Below, piece after piece: positions 1 through 6,178 of a stretch of 7,409 bases of DNA. Source of the stretch: Paenibacillus sp. UBA6285 (lineage in GTDB: Bacteria; Bacillota; Bacilli; Paenibacillales; Paenibacillaceae); assembly GCA_002438345.1 (NCBI GenBank), contig DJUJ01000098.1, forward strand, positions 53,009 through 60,417, given 5' to 3'. Numbering within the stretch: position 1 is the stretch's first letter; the number at the start of each line of letters is the position of its first letter. The position numbers and the translations under genes were made by a program. Below the pieces are notes generated by a model that did no database searches, was not told the origin of the DNA, and saw only the letters and a list, made by a program, of their open reading frames with translations.

Positions 1-529
1 TTTCTGGGAACAAATACCCTTCAAGACGATGACGAAGATTCTTATCCTGTGGGATACCTAGAACATCAATTCCCTTCAAGCCCGTACCGGTATCCATTAT
101 TTCTAGAAAAATAGCAGCATCCTGATTCCAAGCTTCAGCAAGCTTCTTGGCAATCTGCTCAGCAGTATATCCTTCCGGAATCGTAAAAGTTACGGTCTCT
201 TCCTTAACAACATCACCAGCATTTAACCTCTCGATGAGCTCGTCATAGGTGTCTCCTGGACTAGCAACATAAGTACCAGCTTTGAAGCTGGAACCTTCTT
301 TGGTCCATTTCAAATATCCCTTAAAAAAAAGACTGTTGCGAATAACGCCATTTTGTTCGAGCAGATCGGCAATTTCAGCGCTACCCATGCCCTTCTCTAT
401 CGTAAATGTTACGGCAGGACCTGCAGGCTCTACTGGCTGCATCCCGTTCCAAATGTACCAAGCGCCTCCGCCTCCTGCTGCTACCAGCAAAAGAATAACG
501 ATAAGCACAGTACGGATTGCGGATTTCAA
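1..529 (-). CDS. mltG: Endolytic murein transglycosylase MltG, N-terminal 176 residues (3' end off window)
   Basis: MltG is a membrane-anchored lytic transglycosylase that cuts nascent peptidoglycan strands and so sets glycan chain length. The visible part has a short basic N-terminus, one transmembrane helix at about residues 5-30 (ending in a GGGG stretch and AWYIW), a linker, and two related LysM-like segments that each begin VTFTI (residues 40-44 and 113-117, the second continuing PEGYTAEQIAKKL). The YceG/MltG signature LEGYLFPE follows, with Glu170 aligning to the catalytic Glu of the family. The window ends at residue 176, so about half the protein (family length roughly 340 aa) is missing. 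The start is TTG at 527-529: an in-frame TAG lies a few codons upstream, no ATG or GTG is available between, and a GTGAGGA ribosome binding site sits at the right distance. It is the yrrL position of the B. subtilis alaS region, but here it has its own promoter. Confidence 0.95.
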   Translation of the reverse strand, partial: MKSAIRTVLIVILLLVAAGGGGAWYIWNGMQPVEPAGPAVTFTIEKGMGSAEIADLLEQNGVIRNSLFFKGYLKWTKEGSSFKAGTYVASPGDTYDELIERLNAGDVVKEETVTFTIPEGYTAEQIAKKLAEAWNQDAAIFLEIMDTGTGLKGIDVLGIPQDKNLRHRLEGYLFPE

Positions 530-556
530 GTCTGATTCCTCACTTTCCGACTATAA

Positions 557-585
557 AGTATAAAAGTGTATTGCTTAAAATTCAA
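557..585 (-). promoter_or_regulatory. Sigma-A promoter of mltG
   Basis: On the minus strand, TTGAAT (580-585) is followed by a 17-bp spacer and TATACT (557-562). This is near consensus, and the expected start near 550 leaves a leader of about 20 nt before the TTG codon. It indicates that mltG is transcribed separately from the alaS/yrzL genes upstream. Confidence 0.8.
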
Positions 586-628
586 TACATATTTCATGAT
601 AATGCGTTTTTTGAGATCACTGGAAGAG

Positions 629-828
629 TTATAGGGAATTTCTCCGTATAATTCTGCAATATAACCACTAAATGATGAGATATAGGGAATTACTCCCTAT
701 ATTTAACTGTCTCAGGGCATAATCCCGGTTATCCCTTAACATTATAGGGAGCAATTCCGTATAATTTCAAAACACCAGCCAATCCCACTAAATTAAGTGG
801 AAGAATTCCCTATCATTTAGTGGGATTG
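629..828. repeat. Intergenic palindromic repeat array (ATAGGGAATT family)
   Basis: This fills most of the gene-free stretch 530-961. Three hairpins share a TATAGGGA core: 629-651 and 741-765 (arms ending TTATA/TATAA with one G-G mismatch) and 680-702 (nine perfect pairs around a 5-base loop). A fourth, larger palindrome has 13-bp arms at 780-792 and 816-828. The decamer ATAGGGAATT occurs at 631-640 and 682-691 and, inverted, at 804-813. The 12-mer CCACTAAATGAT occurs at 665-676 and, inverted, at 812-823. The units are thus diverged copies of one element in both orientations. No ORF with a ribosome binding site is visible here. The function is unknown; dispersed intergenic repeats of this type can act in mRNA ends or protein binding, but that is not shown here. 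Confidence 0.8.
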
Positions 829-895
829 ATGATCATCCATGAGTCTCAGGAATGAAAAGTTGAATTGGCAAATAAAAATATCTCATATTCCAAGC

Positions 896-922
896 AAAAA
901 GAGCGCGGAATTCTCCGCCCTC
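896..922 (-). terminator. Intrinsic terminator of the yrzL-ruvX-DUF1292 cluster
   Basis: On the minus strand the stem GAGGGCGGA / TCCGCGCTC (914-922 with 901-909; eight of nine positions pair) has a 4-base loop and runs straight into TTTTT (896-900). It lies about 40 bases after the last stop codon and separates this cluster from mltG. Confidence 0.92.
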
Positions 923-961
923 TTCCGTACTCATCATAAATGTAACGTACATGTTTAAGAT

Positions 962-1270
962 TTATTCTGCGTCATCCGCCGGAAAAGTCATCTCATCATA
1001 AAGCTCAGAGATGTCTTCCCACTCTTCATCGTCCACGATGTTCTCTAGTTCCGGAAGTCCGTTAGGAGAGACAACGATACGCAGGATTTCATATTCCACG
1101 TCTTTACCAGAGCCTTTCAGCACCGCATAGCCGCGATCACCAACTTCAAATTCGGCGATAATATCGTAAATGGAAGACTTTCCTTGCTCATCTTCCAATT
1201 CTACTGTTTCTCCATAGGCTTCCTTAAGCCGCGAAGTCCATACCGCTTGATCAGCGGATAAATCAGTCAT
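962..1270 (-). CDS. DUF1292 domain protein, second (distal) tandem copy
   Basis: A small acidic cytosolic protein of 102 residues, 29 of them Asp or Glu. The DUF1292 (YrzB/UPF0473-like) pattern is visible: a VELEDEQG-type start of the domain, a central strand FEVGDRGYAVL (41-51), and the family hallmark DDEEWEDI (80-87). The start is the ATG at 1268-1270, because GGAGGA lies 7 bases before it; the same frame extends further upstream, but only inside the preceding gene. It overlaps the end of that gene by 8 bases, so translation is probably coupled. It is a paralogue of the upstream gene, shares only short motifs with it, and has the same length. Molecular function is unknown for the family. 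Confidence 0.88.
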   Translation of the reverse strand: MTDLSADQAVWTSRLKEAYGETVELEDEQGKSSIYDIIAEFEVGDRGYAVLKGSGKDVEYEILRIVVSPNGLPELENIVDDEEWEDISELYDEMTFPADDAE

Positions 1271-1571
1271 TCTCCGATCCTCCGTCCAGCTCGTCAACCA
1301 GTGTGTTGAAAGTCTCTTCGACAATCGCCCACTCCTCGTCATTATCGATCATGAACAATTGAAGATCGTCGCCTTCTTCCACATAACGGAACGCATAAAC
1401 CTCATCGGTTTCCTCGTCCTCGGAATCAAGCGGAACCACCATCATGTACTTAGCGTCCGAGCCATCAACCTCAAACTTCATAATGACCTCGAATTCCTCT
1501 TCATTACCTTCCTCATCGGGAATATAGATAATTTCCGGTTCTTCCTCTTGGCCAATCTGTTCGTTTGTCAT
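1263..1571 (-). CDS. yrzB: DUF1292 domain protein, first copy (YrzB/UPF0473 family)
   Basis: A 102-residue, extremely acidic protein: 37 Asp/Glu against about 3 Lys/Arg. It resembles B. subtilis YrzB in having an IIYIPDEEGNEEEFEV beginning, a central strand KYMMVVPL (41-48), and the C-terminal NDEEWAIVEETFNTLVDE (77-94), the diagnostic part of the family. Its place directly after ruvX is also that of yrzB. The chosen start is the ATG at 1569-1571, preceded by AGGTGAGGGG at about 9 bases; this ribosome binding site overlaps the 3' end of ruvX. An upstream ATG at 1604 in the same frame lies inside ruvX and lacks such a site. The biochemical role is unknown. The strong negative charge suggests a protein-binding partner, which is inference only. 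Confidence 0.88.
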   Translation of the reverse strand: MTNEQIGQEEEPEIIYIPDEEGNEEEFEVIMKFEVDGSDAKYMMVVPLDSEDEETDEVYAFRYVEEGDDLQLFMIDNDEEWAIVEETFNTLVDELDGGSEND

Positions 1572-1584
1572 ATCCTCGCACCCC

Positions 1585-2004
1585 TCACCTTTTACTGTTA
1601 GCATCCAAAAAATTTTGCAAAATCAGGGCTGCAGCCATTTTGTCCACAATCCCTTTGCGTTTCTTCCGGCTGACGTCCCCTTCAATCAGCACCCGCTCTG
1701 CGGATACCGTCGTCAGACGCTCATCCCAAAGGTGTACGGGCATTGCAAATTGCTCCCGTAGCTTATCAGCGAACTCTATGCAGATTTCGCCCCGGGGTCC
1801 TACTGAGCCGTTCATATTCTTCGGTAGACCAACTACAATTTCTCCAATTTCGTGCTCTGTAACAAGTTCGCGAATACGTTCGAACTCATTGCCAGTACCA
1901 CGGCGCTCAATTGTTTCAAGAGCTTGTGCCGTCCATCCAAAAACATCGCTTGTGGCTACACCGATTCTTCGGTCGCCGTAATCCAGTCCTAACTTCTTCT
2001 TCAT
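1585..2004 (-). CDS. ruvX: RuvX/YqgF family putative Holliday junction resolvase / pre-16S rRNA nuclease
   Basis: A 139-residue RNase H-fold nuclease, the usual family length. Visible motifs are [15 protein letters not shown] (residues 6-20, catalytic Asp8 on strand 1), [15 protein letters not shown] (57-71), the WDERLTT block (93-99, acidic Asp94/Glu95), and [15 protein letters not shown] (120-134, Asp121). Family members were first called Holliday-junction resolvases by fold. E. coli YqgF and B. subtilis YrrK have been linked to maturation of the 16S rRNA 5' end, which fits a location beside translation genes. The ATG overlaps the TGA of yrzL by four bases (ATGA), with AAGGTGG about 10 bases ahead, so the two are likely translationally coupled. 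All catalytic acids are present, so it should be active. Confidence 0.96.
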   Translation of the reverse strand: MKKKLGLDYGDRRIGVATSDVFGWTAQALETIERRGTGNEFERIRELVTEHEIGEIVVGLPKNMNGSVGPRGEICIEFADKLREQFAMPVHLWDERLTTVSAERVLIEGDVSRKKRKGIVDKMAAALILQNFLDANSKR

Positions 2005-2276
2005 CTGGGATTATCCACCTTGTGATTGACGAGGTAGAATCTAACCAGCTCTTCAATCAGCTCATCACGTTCTTTTCTCCGGACCAAACTTCTCGCATTG
2101 TTATGACGCGGAATGTAAGCTGGATCTCCGGAAAGAAGATACCCTACGATCTGATTGATCGGATGATACTCTTTCTCCACCAGTGCATCGTATACAGCGA
2201 GCAATATTTCCTGGGGAGAAGCTTCCTTTTCGTCGCCCTTCACATTGAATTTGACTGTTTTGTCCATGGAGTCCAT
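2001..2276 (-). CDS. yrzL: IreB/ReoM family regulatory phosphoprotein (YrzL, UPF0297)
   Basis: A 91-residue cytosolic regulator. In Enterococcus (IreB) and Listeria (ReoM) it is phosphorylated by the PASTA-domain Ser/Thr kinase and controls cell-wall output, in Listeria through ClpCP-dependent turnover of MurA. The core is unmistakable: [18 protein letters not shown] (37-54), then [23 protein letters not shown] (positions 56-78). Arg57, Arg62, Arg66 and Arg70, recalled as important in ReoM, are all present. The start chosen is ATG at 2274-2276, with AAGGAAGGTG (2283-2292) 6 bases ahead. It places Thr at position 7, the same position as the phosphorylated Thr7 of ReoM. The in-frame GTG at 2285 lies inside that ribosome binding site and is unlikely. 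It heads the cluster and overlaps ruvX. Confidence 0.95.
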   Translation of the reverse strand: MDSMDKTVKFNVKGDEKEASPQEILLAVYDALVEKEYHPINQIVGYLLSGDPAYIPRHNNARSLVRRKERDELIEELVRFYLVNHKVDNPR

Positions 2277-2294
2277 TTGTGACACCTTCCTTCT

Positions 2295-2323
2295 GCAAAA
2301 TCGCCCTATTTAGGCGGCTTCGC
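2295..2323 (-). other. Hairpin in the 5' UTR of yrzL, next to its ribosome binding site
   Basis: On the minus strand GCGAAGCCGCC (2313-2323) can pair with GGCGATTTTGC (2295-2305), with two G-U pairs and one mismatch around a 7-base loop. It ends two bases before the AAGGAAGGTG site. It could affect mRNA stability or translation of yrzL; this is inference from structure only. Confidence 0.45.
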
Positions 2324-2357
2324 AAAGTTGCTACTGTACAGCTCACTTGCTTCCTTT

Positions 2358-2363
2358 ATCATA
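2358..2363 (-). promoter_or_regulatory. Candidate extended -10 promoter for yrzL-ruvX-DUF1292
   Basis: TATGAT (2358-2363, minus strand) is preceded by TG and one base, giving the extended -10 form TGTTATGAT. No good -35 box is present at 16-18 bp. It lies about 80 bases before the yrzL start and downstream of the alaS hairpin, so it would let the cluster be expressed independently of the alaS T-box. Confidence 0.5.
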
Positions 2364-2509
2364 ACATATTCATGGCCCAACGAGGAAATCCTGCGCGTGG
2401 AATAACGCTTTTTTTGGCATTTCCTCTACAAAAATAATGATATTTTTGGCTTTTAAGCTATTGTCAAGCACAATTACTCATGAAAATCTAACCACCTGTT
2501 AATAAAGAG

Positions 2510-2551
2510 TAGCGGTACTGATATCAAACTCTCAGTACCGCTATGTTTTTT
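2510..2551. terminator. Hairpin after alaS, possibly bidirectional terminator
   Basis: A perfect 12-bp stem, TAGCGGTACTGA (2510-2521) with TCAGTACCGCTA (2532-2543), has a 10-base loop and lies 50 bases past the alaS stop. On the minus strand, the direction of alaS, the stem is followed only by CTCTTTATT, a weak U-tract. On the plus strand it is followed by TG and six T (2546-2551). It probably ends at least part of the alaS transcript. The remaining gap from 2277 to 2592 holds the yrzL leader and no ORF I can support. Confidence 0.65.
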
Positions 2552-2592
2552 CGTAATACGTTTAGATTGAGAAATAGTTTCGGAATATAAAC

Positions 2593-5226
2593 TTATGCTT
2601 GTGAAGCTACTAATTCTTCTGCCTTAGCCAGCGCCTCGCCAAGCTTGGAAGCATCTTTACCTCCAGCTTGCGCCATATCTGGACGCCCGCCACCGCCGCC
2701 GCCGCATACTGCTGCGACTTCTTTTACGATCTTACCAGCGTGGAAGCCCTTCTTCACTAGATCCTGTGGTACAGCTACAACAAAGTTCACCTTATCGTCC
2801 ATTGCTGCACCCAGAACAAGTACAGCATCCGGAAGCTTGGATTTCAATTCATCAGCAGTAGAACGAAGAGCATCCATATTGCCTGCTTGAACAGCAACAG
2901 CAAGGAGCTGCGTACCTGCGCCAACAGTCTTCACACTGCTTGTTAATTCAGCAGCAAATGTTGCGCTGAGCTTGGATTGCAGTGATTCATTCTCACGCGA
3001 AAGCTCACGGACTTGGTTATGCAGCGCTTCAATCCGTTTCGGAACGTCGTTCAGAGAAGACTTTAGTAGACCCGCAGATTGCTTGAGCAGATCCAGTTGA
3101 CTCTCAGTGAACTGGTAAGCGTAACGTCCGGTTACTGCTTCAATCCGGCGCACACCAGAACCAATGCCACTTTCGCTAAGCAGCTTGAAAATGCCGATCT
3201 GCGACGTGTTGGATACGTGGCATCCTCCACAAAGCTCAAGGCTGTAATCGCCGACCTGAACGACACGGACGATATTGCCATATTTTTCACCAAAAAGTGC
3301 CATGGCTCCCATAGCTTTAGCTTCATCAATTGGCTTGTTCTCAATGACTACATCAAGACCACGCCAGATTTGTGCATTCACGCGATGCTCGATGTCGCTT
3401 AGTTCTTCCGGAGTAATCGCTCCGAAATGCGAGAAGTCAAACCGCAAACGTGCACCTTCCACTAATGATCCTGCTTGATTGACATGACCGCCAAGAACCT
3501 CTTTGAGCGCTTTGTGCAGTAGATGTGTGGCTGTATGGTTCTTCACGATATCTTCACGCTGTGCACGATCCACTTCTGCGCGAACCGACTCGCCTACTTT
3601 CAATTCTCCAGATTCCACAGTTACCAAATGTACGTGTTGGCCATGTGGAGCCTTGAACAATCCTTTTACCTTAGCCGTAACCGAACCGCCAGTAAGCACA
3701 CCCGTGTCACTCACTTGTCCGCCACTTTCAGCGTAGAAGGGAGTTGCCTCAAGAATGACTTGGCACTCTACGCCTTCACCAGCAGTATCCACCAGTTCGT
3801 CACCCACAACAATAGCCATAATTTTCGACTCTGTTACCGAGTCATTATATCCAACAAATTCACTTTTAACCGTCAGATCAGCTAATGCGCCTCCCTGAAT
3901 CTTCATACTGCCACCATCATGACGTGCAGCTCTTGCACGGTCACGCTGTTCTTGCATGGCGACATCGAAGCCTTCACGGTCTACTGTCAATCCTTGCTCC
4001 GCAGCAAAATCTTCGGTCAGGTCAAACGGGAATCCGTAAGTATCATATAGCTTAAATGCATCGGCACCAGCAATCGTGCTAAGGCCATCTGCCTTTGCTT
4101 TAGTGCTGATCTCACCCAAAATAGCCAAACCATCAGACAATGTCTCGTGGAAACGTTCTTCTTCTGTACGGATAATCTTTGCGATATATTCACGGTTCTC
4201 GACAACGGATGGATAATACACACCCATAATCTCGCCAACGGTTTCAGTCAGCTCATGCAGGAATGGACGATCCAGACCCAAGGTCTTTCCGTAACGAACT
4301 GCACGACGAAGCAAACGGCGGATAATATAACCGCGACCTTCATTAGAAGGAAGTACTCCATCACCTACTGCAAAAGTTACGGTACGTACATGGTCAGCGA
4401 TAACTTTAAGAGCGATATCCTGCTCAACGTTATCTTTATAAGTTACACCAGCAAGCTCAGCTGTCTTTTGGATAATGGGTTGGAACAAATCGGTATCAAA
4501 GTTGGAATCCACATCTTGCAGAATAGAAGCAAAACGCTCCAATCCAGCACCGGTATCAATGTTCTTATTCGGAAGCGGTGTATAGCTGCCATCCTTGTTA
4601 TGGTTGAACTGTGAGAACACAAGGTTCCATACTTCAAGCCAACGTTCGTTTTCTCCACCTGGATACATTTCTGGGTCGCTCATGTCGCTGCCGTATGCTT
4701 CGCCGCGGTCATAAAAGATTTCCGAGCAAGGACCACAAGGGCCTTCGCCGATATCCCAAAAGTTCTCATCTCCCAGCTTAATGATGCGCTCTGCTGGCAA
4801 TCCTACTTTTTCATTCCACAGTTTGAAAGCTTCTTCATCCTCAGCGTACACAGTCACGGAGATACGTTCTGGATCGAATCCGATCCACTCCTTGCCAGTC
4901 AAGAATTCCCAAGCCCATATGATAGCTTCTTCTTTGAAATAATCGCCGATAGAGAAGTTACCTAACATTTCGAAGAAAGTATGGTGACGGCGTGTCTTCC
5001 CTACATTCTCGATATCATTGGTACGAATACATTTCTGCGAGTTCGTCAGGCGCGGATTCTCAGGAATCTCACGACCATCGAAGTATGCTTTCAGCGGTGC
5101 CATACCTGCATTGATCCACAGCAGCGAGGGATCGTTATGCGGTACGAGGGACGCACTAGGTTCAATCTTGTGACCTTTACTTTCAAAAAACTTAAGCCAT
5201 TTGGAACGAATTTCACTTGCCTTCAT
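2593..5226 (-). CDS. alaS: Alanyl-tRNA synthetase AlaRS
   Basis: Cytosolic class II synthetase that charges tRNA-Ala and clears mischarged Ser/Gly. It has 877 residues, the full family length. The catalytic domain (about 1-250) shows SSxxLV-type motif 1 surroundings, [20 protein letters not shown] with [11 protein letters not shown] (62-92, motif 2 region), [14 protein letters not shown] (160-173) and DTGAGLERF (224-232, motif 3). The tRNA-recognition domain follows, with [18 protein letters not shown] at 296-313. The editing domain has zinc ligands His564 and His568 (NHTATHLLH) plus Cys666 and His670 (CGGCH); Cys666 carries the same number as the E. coli editing cysteine. The C-Ala oligomerisation domain ends in [18 protein letters not shown] (841-858). 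The start ATG has GGGAG 9 bases upstream. A T-box leader controls it. Nothing appears broken or missing. Confidence 0.99.
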   Translation of the reverse strand: MKASEIRSKWLKFFESKGHKIEPSASLVPHNDPSLLWINAGMAPLKAYFDGREIPENPRLTNSQKCIRTNDIENVGKTRRHHTFFEMLGNFSIGDYFKEEAIIWAWEFLTGKEWIGFDPERISVTVYAEDEEAFKLWNEKVGLPAERIIKLGDENFWDIGEGPCGPCSEIFYDRGEAYGSDMSDPEMYPGGENERWLEVWNLVFSQFNHNKDGSYTPLPNKNIDTGAGLERFASILQDVDSNFDTDLFQPIIQKTAELAGVTYKDNVEQDIALKVIADHVRTVTFAVGDGVLPSNEGRGYIIRRLLRRAVRYGKTLGLDRPFLHELTETVGEIMGVYYPSVVENREYIAKIIRTEEERFHETLSDGLAILGEISTKAKADGLSTIAGADAFKLYDTYGFPFDLTEDFAAEQGLTVDREGFDVAMQEQRDRARAARHDGGSMKIQGGALADLTVKSEFVGYNDSVTESKIMAIVVGDELVDTAGEGVECQVILEATPFYAESGGQVSDTGVLTGGSVTAKVKGLFKAPHGQHVHLVTVESGELKVGESVRAEVDRAQREDIVKNHTATHLLHKALKEVLGGHVNQAGSLVEGARLRFDFSHFGAITPEELSDIEHRVNAQIWRGLDVVIENKPIDEAKAMGAMALFGEKYGNIVRVVQVGDYSLELCGGCHVSNTSQIGIFKLLSESGIGSGVRRIEAVTGRYAYQFTESQLDLLKQSAGLLKSSLNDVPKRIEALHNQVRELSRENESLQSKLSATFAAELTSSVKTVGAGTQLLAVAVQAGNMDALRSTADELKSKLPDAVLVLGAAMDDKVNFVVAVPQDLVKKGFHAGKIVKEVAAVCGGGGGGRPDMAQAGGKDASKLGEALAKAEELVASQA

Positions 5227-5251
5227 TGTTTACAGCTCCCGTCTCATCATT

Positions 5252-5274
5252 AATTCGGCACCTAAGCCGGAATT
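5252..5274 (-). other. Small hairpin between T-box terminator and alaS ribosome binding site
   Basis: AATTCCGGC (5266-5274) and GCCGAATT (5252-5259) on the minus strand pair with one bulged base around a 6-base loop. It would be present only in read-through alaS mRNA and may protect its 5' part after processing. The role is inferred. Confidence 0.35.
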
Positions 5275-5298
5275 TACAAAATGCTAAAAAACAAAAAC

Positions 5299-5328
5299 AA
5301 AAAAACGCCCCTGAATAATTCAGGGACG
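5299..5328 (-). terminator. T-box regulated terminator of alaS
   Basis: The minus strand reads CGTCCCTGAA - TTA - TTCAGGGGCG (one mismatch), followed by seven T (5299-5305). The left arm CCCTG can alternatively pair with CAGGG just before the T-box sequence. That alternative forms the antiterminator, so this hairpin is the off state when tRNA-Ala is charged. Confidence 0.95.
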
Positions 5329-5588
5329 ATTAATATCGCGGTACCACCCTGGTTATCGCCTTGACCCGATTTACGGGAAAGTTAAAGGGCGATCGCCTTG
5401 TCGCGGCTGATAACGGGTGCCCCCGGTGAGCTTGTGATCTCACACTCCGAAATTAGCTTTCCACCGGCCTGTCTTCAAGGTTCTCACAGCCATTACGAAA
5501 TGATTTCGTAAAGGAACCTGTTCTCTGATCAAGCCATCCTCCGGCGTACTTCATTTTCATCAACGTTTTATCCGATTTGCATTTTAAC
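5299..5588 (-). promoter_or_regulatory. T-box riboswitch, alanine-specific, controlling alaS
   Basis: The leader RNA senses uncharged tRNA-Ala. Stem I contains the AGTA motif of the specifier loop (5547-5550) and, on the opposite strand, GGAAAGCTAA, with the Ala codon GCU at 5455-5457. Flanking bases pair CGCCGG (5541-5546) with CCGGTG (5462-5467). A distal arm pairs AGGTTC with GAACCT and carries an 8-bp hairpin with arms TTACGAAA and TTTCGTAA. Stem III pairs 5385-5393 with 5355-5362 and includes CCCG/CGGG. The T-box core GGTGGTACCGCG is at 5337-5348. Its UGGU bulge matches the ACCA end expected of tRNA-Ala (discriminator A). The 5' limit is estimated from the promoter. Binding of uncharged tRNA favours the antiterminator and alaS expression. 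Confidence 0.95.
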
Positions 5589-5594
5589 ATTTCA

Positions 5595-5623
5595 AGTATA
5601 GCCAGTGCCCCTGCATCTGTCAA
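5595..5623 (-). promoter_or_regulatory. Sigma-A promoter of the alaS T-box leader
   Basis: On the minus strand a perfect TTGACA (5618-5623), a 17-bp spacer and TATACT (5595-5600) predict a start near 5588, about 360 bases before the alaS ATG. This is the right distance for a complete T-box leader. Confidence 0.9.
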
Positions 5624-5789
5624 TCTAGGGAAGTATGAAGGATTAGAGAGGAGATATGATTTTTATAATGGTGAACTCGAGTACTGAAGAATATGGTAAA
5701 ATCTGAGATATATTATGGGAAATTATGTATTATGAATAGCGCTCCAGAATGCTCGATTCTCAGGTGAAACCTAAGGAGGATTACAAATC

Positions 5790-5894
5790 ATGCTGAGCAA
5801 TAAAGTAACCGATATGCCATCAATATTTGAAATTAAACCTACACCGCTACGTTTTATTGTTAGTCTCATTTTTATTCATATTCTCTTCACTTGA
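5790..5894 (+). CDS. Small ORF, 34 residues, possible membrane peptide (unrecognised)
   Basis: I do not recognise this gene. It has a textbook ribosome binding site, AAGGAGG (5773-5779), 10 bases before the ATG. The product has a polar first half (MLSNKVTDMPSIFEIKPTP) and a hydrophobic second half (residues 20-34, LRFIVSLIFIHILFT), long enough for a short membrane segment. After the TGA the same frame stays open for 17 more codons, including LWMWVF, to a TAG at 5946-5948. This may therefore be a truncated remnant of a longer reading frame instead of a complete gene. A possible extended -10 box, TGGTAAAAT (5694-5702), lies upstream without a clear -35. It is the only plausible plus-strand gene, divergent from alaS and convergent with the membrane gene to the right. 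The good ribosome binding site is the main support. Confidence 0.4.
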   Translation: MLSNKVTDMPSIFEIKPTPLRFIVSLIFIHILFT

Positions 5895-5951
5895 AGCCTA
5901 TGGATGTGGGTCTTCACTAGTATTCATCCAAACCTTTCGCAGGACTAGAGA

Positions 5952-6083
5952 AAGCCTGCAAAAGTACAGGTAAATCTTCACTTATGCTCGAAGGCTTATT
6001 CTGGAGCAAGAATAACTGCAGATTTGCAGGAATTAATGCTCTAGCCCTCTTCGTATCATTAAAAAATGTACTTTTGCAGGTTT
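5952..6083. repeat. 132-bp element bounded by 17-bp inverted repeats
   Basis: The ends carry CCTGCAAAAGTACA (5955-5968) and its exact reverse complement (6067-6080). The match extends three further bases outward with a single difference. Inside are a TTATTC/GAATAA hairpin (5996-6001 with 6010-6015) and another TTGCAGG motif near 6018. No ORF with a ribosome binding site is present. The layout resembles a small miniature inverted-repeat or palindromic intergenic element. I see no obvious target-site duplication and no transposase. Confidence 0.6.
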
Positions 6084-6112
6084 ATACCCTTGAACGATCC
6101 TTACAATTACGT

Positions 6113-6158
6113 AAAAAAAGAAGTTCCAAACCAAACAAGGCTGAACTTCTTTCTTTTA
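6113..6158. terminator. Bidirectional intrinsic terminator
   Basis: A perfect 10-bp stem, AAAGAAGTTC (6117-6126) with GAACTTCTTT (6143-6152), is flanked by an A-run on the left (6113-6119) and CTTTT on the right. On the minus strand it ends the membrane-protein gene 27 bases after its stop. On the plus strand it could end any transcript of the small ORF at 5790. Confidence 0.88.
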
Positions 6159-6178
6159 ATATCATTATAATATCTCTA

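Noticed and set aside
282..563. Plus-strand open frames of 93 and 60 codons over the left edge
   Set aside because: They are antisense to mltG, whose minus-strand product has a clear membrane anchor and catalytic motif; no ribosome binding site or family resemblance.
629..828. Possible CRISPR array
   Set aside because: The repeats are short, diverged, in both orientations and irregularly spaced, with no uniform spacers and no cas genes.
962..1342. 126-residue version of the second DUF1292 protein
   Set aside because: The extra 24 residues lie inside the preceding gene; the ATG at 1270 has GGAGGA at ideal spacing and begins the recognisable protein.
2101..2346. Minus-strand 81-codon frame overlapping yrzL
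   Set aside because: It is a frame-shifted shadow of yrzL, which has an unmistakable conserved core.
2645..5253. Numerous plus- and minus-strand frames inside alaS
   Set aside because: All are shadows of the 877-residue AlaRS; their composition reflects its codons and none has a convincing ribosome binding site.
5388..5397. GGCGATCGCC palindrome, like the HIP1 repeat of cyanobacteria
   Set aside because: A single copy within the T-box, and part of the pairing of its Stem III; the rest of the window is not cyanobacterial.
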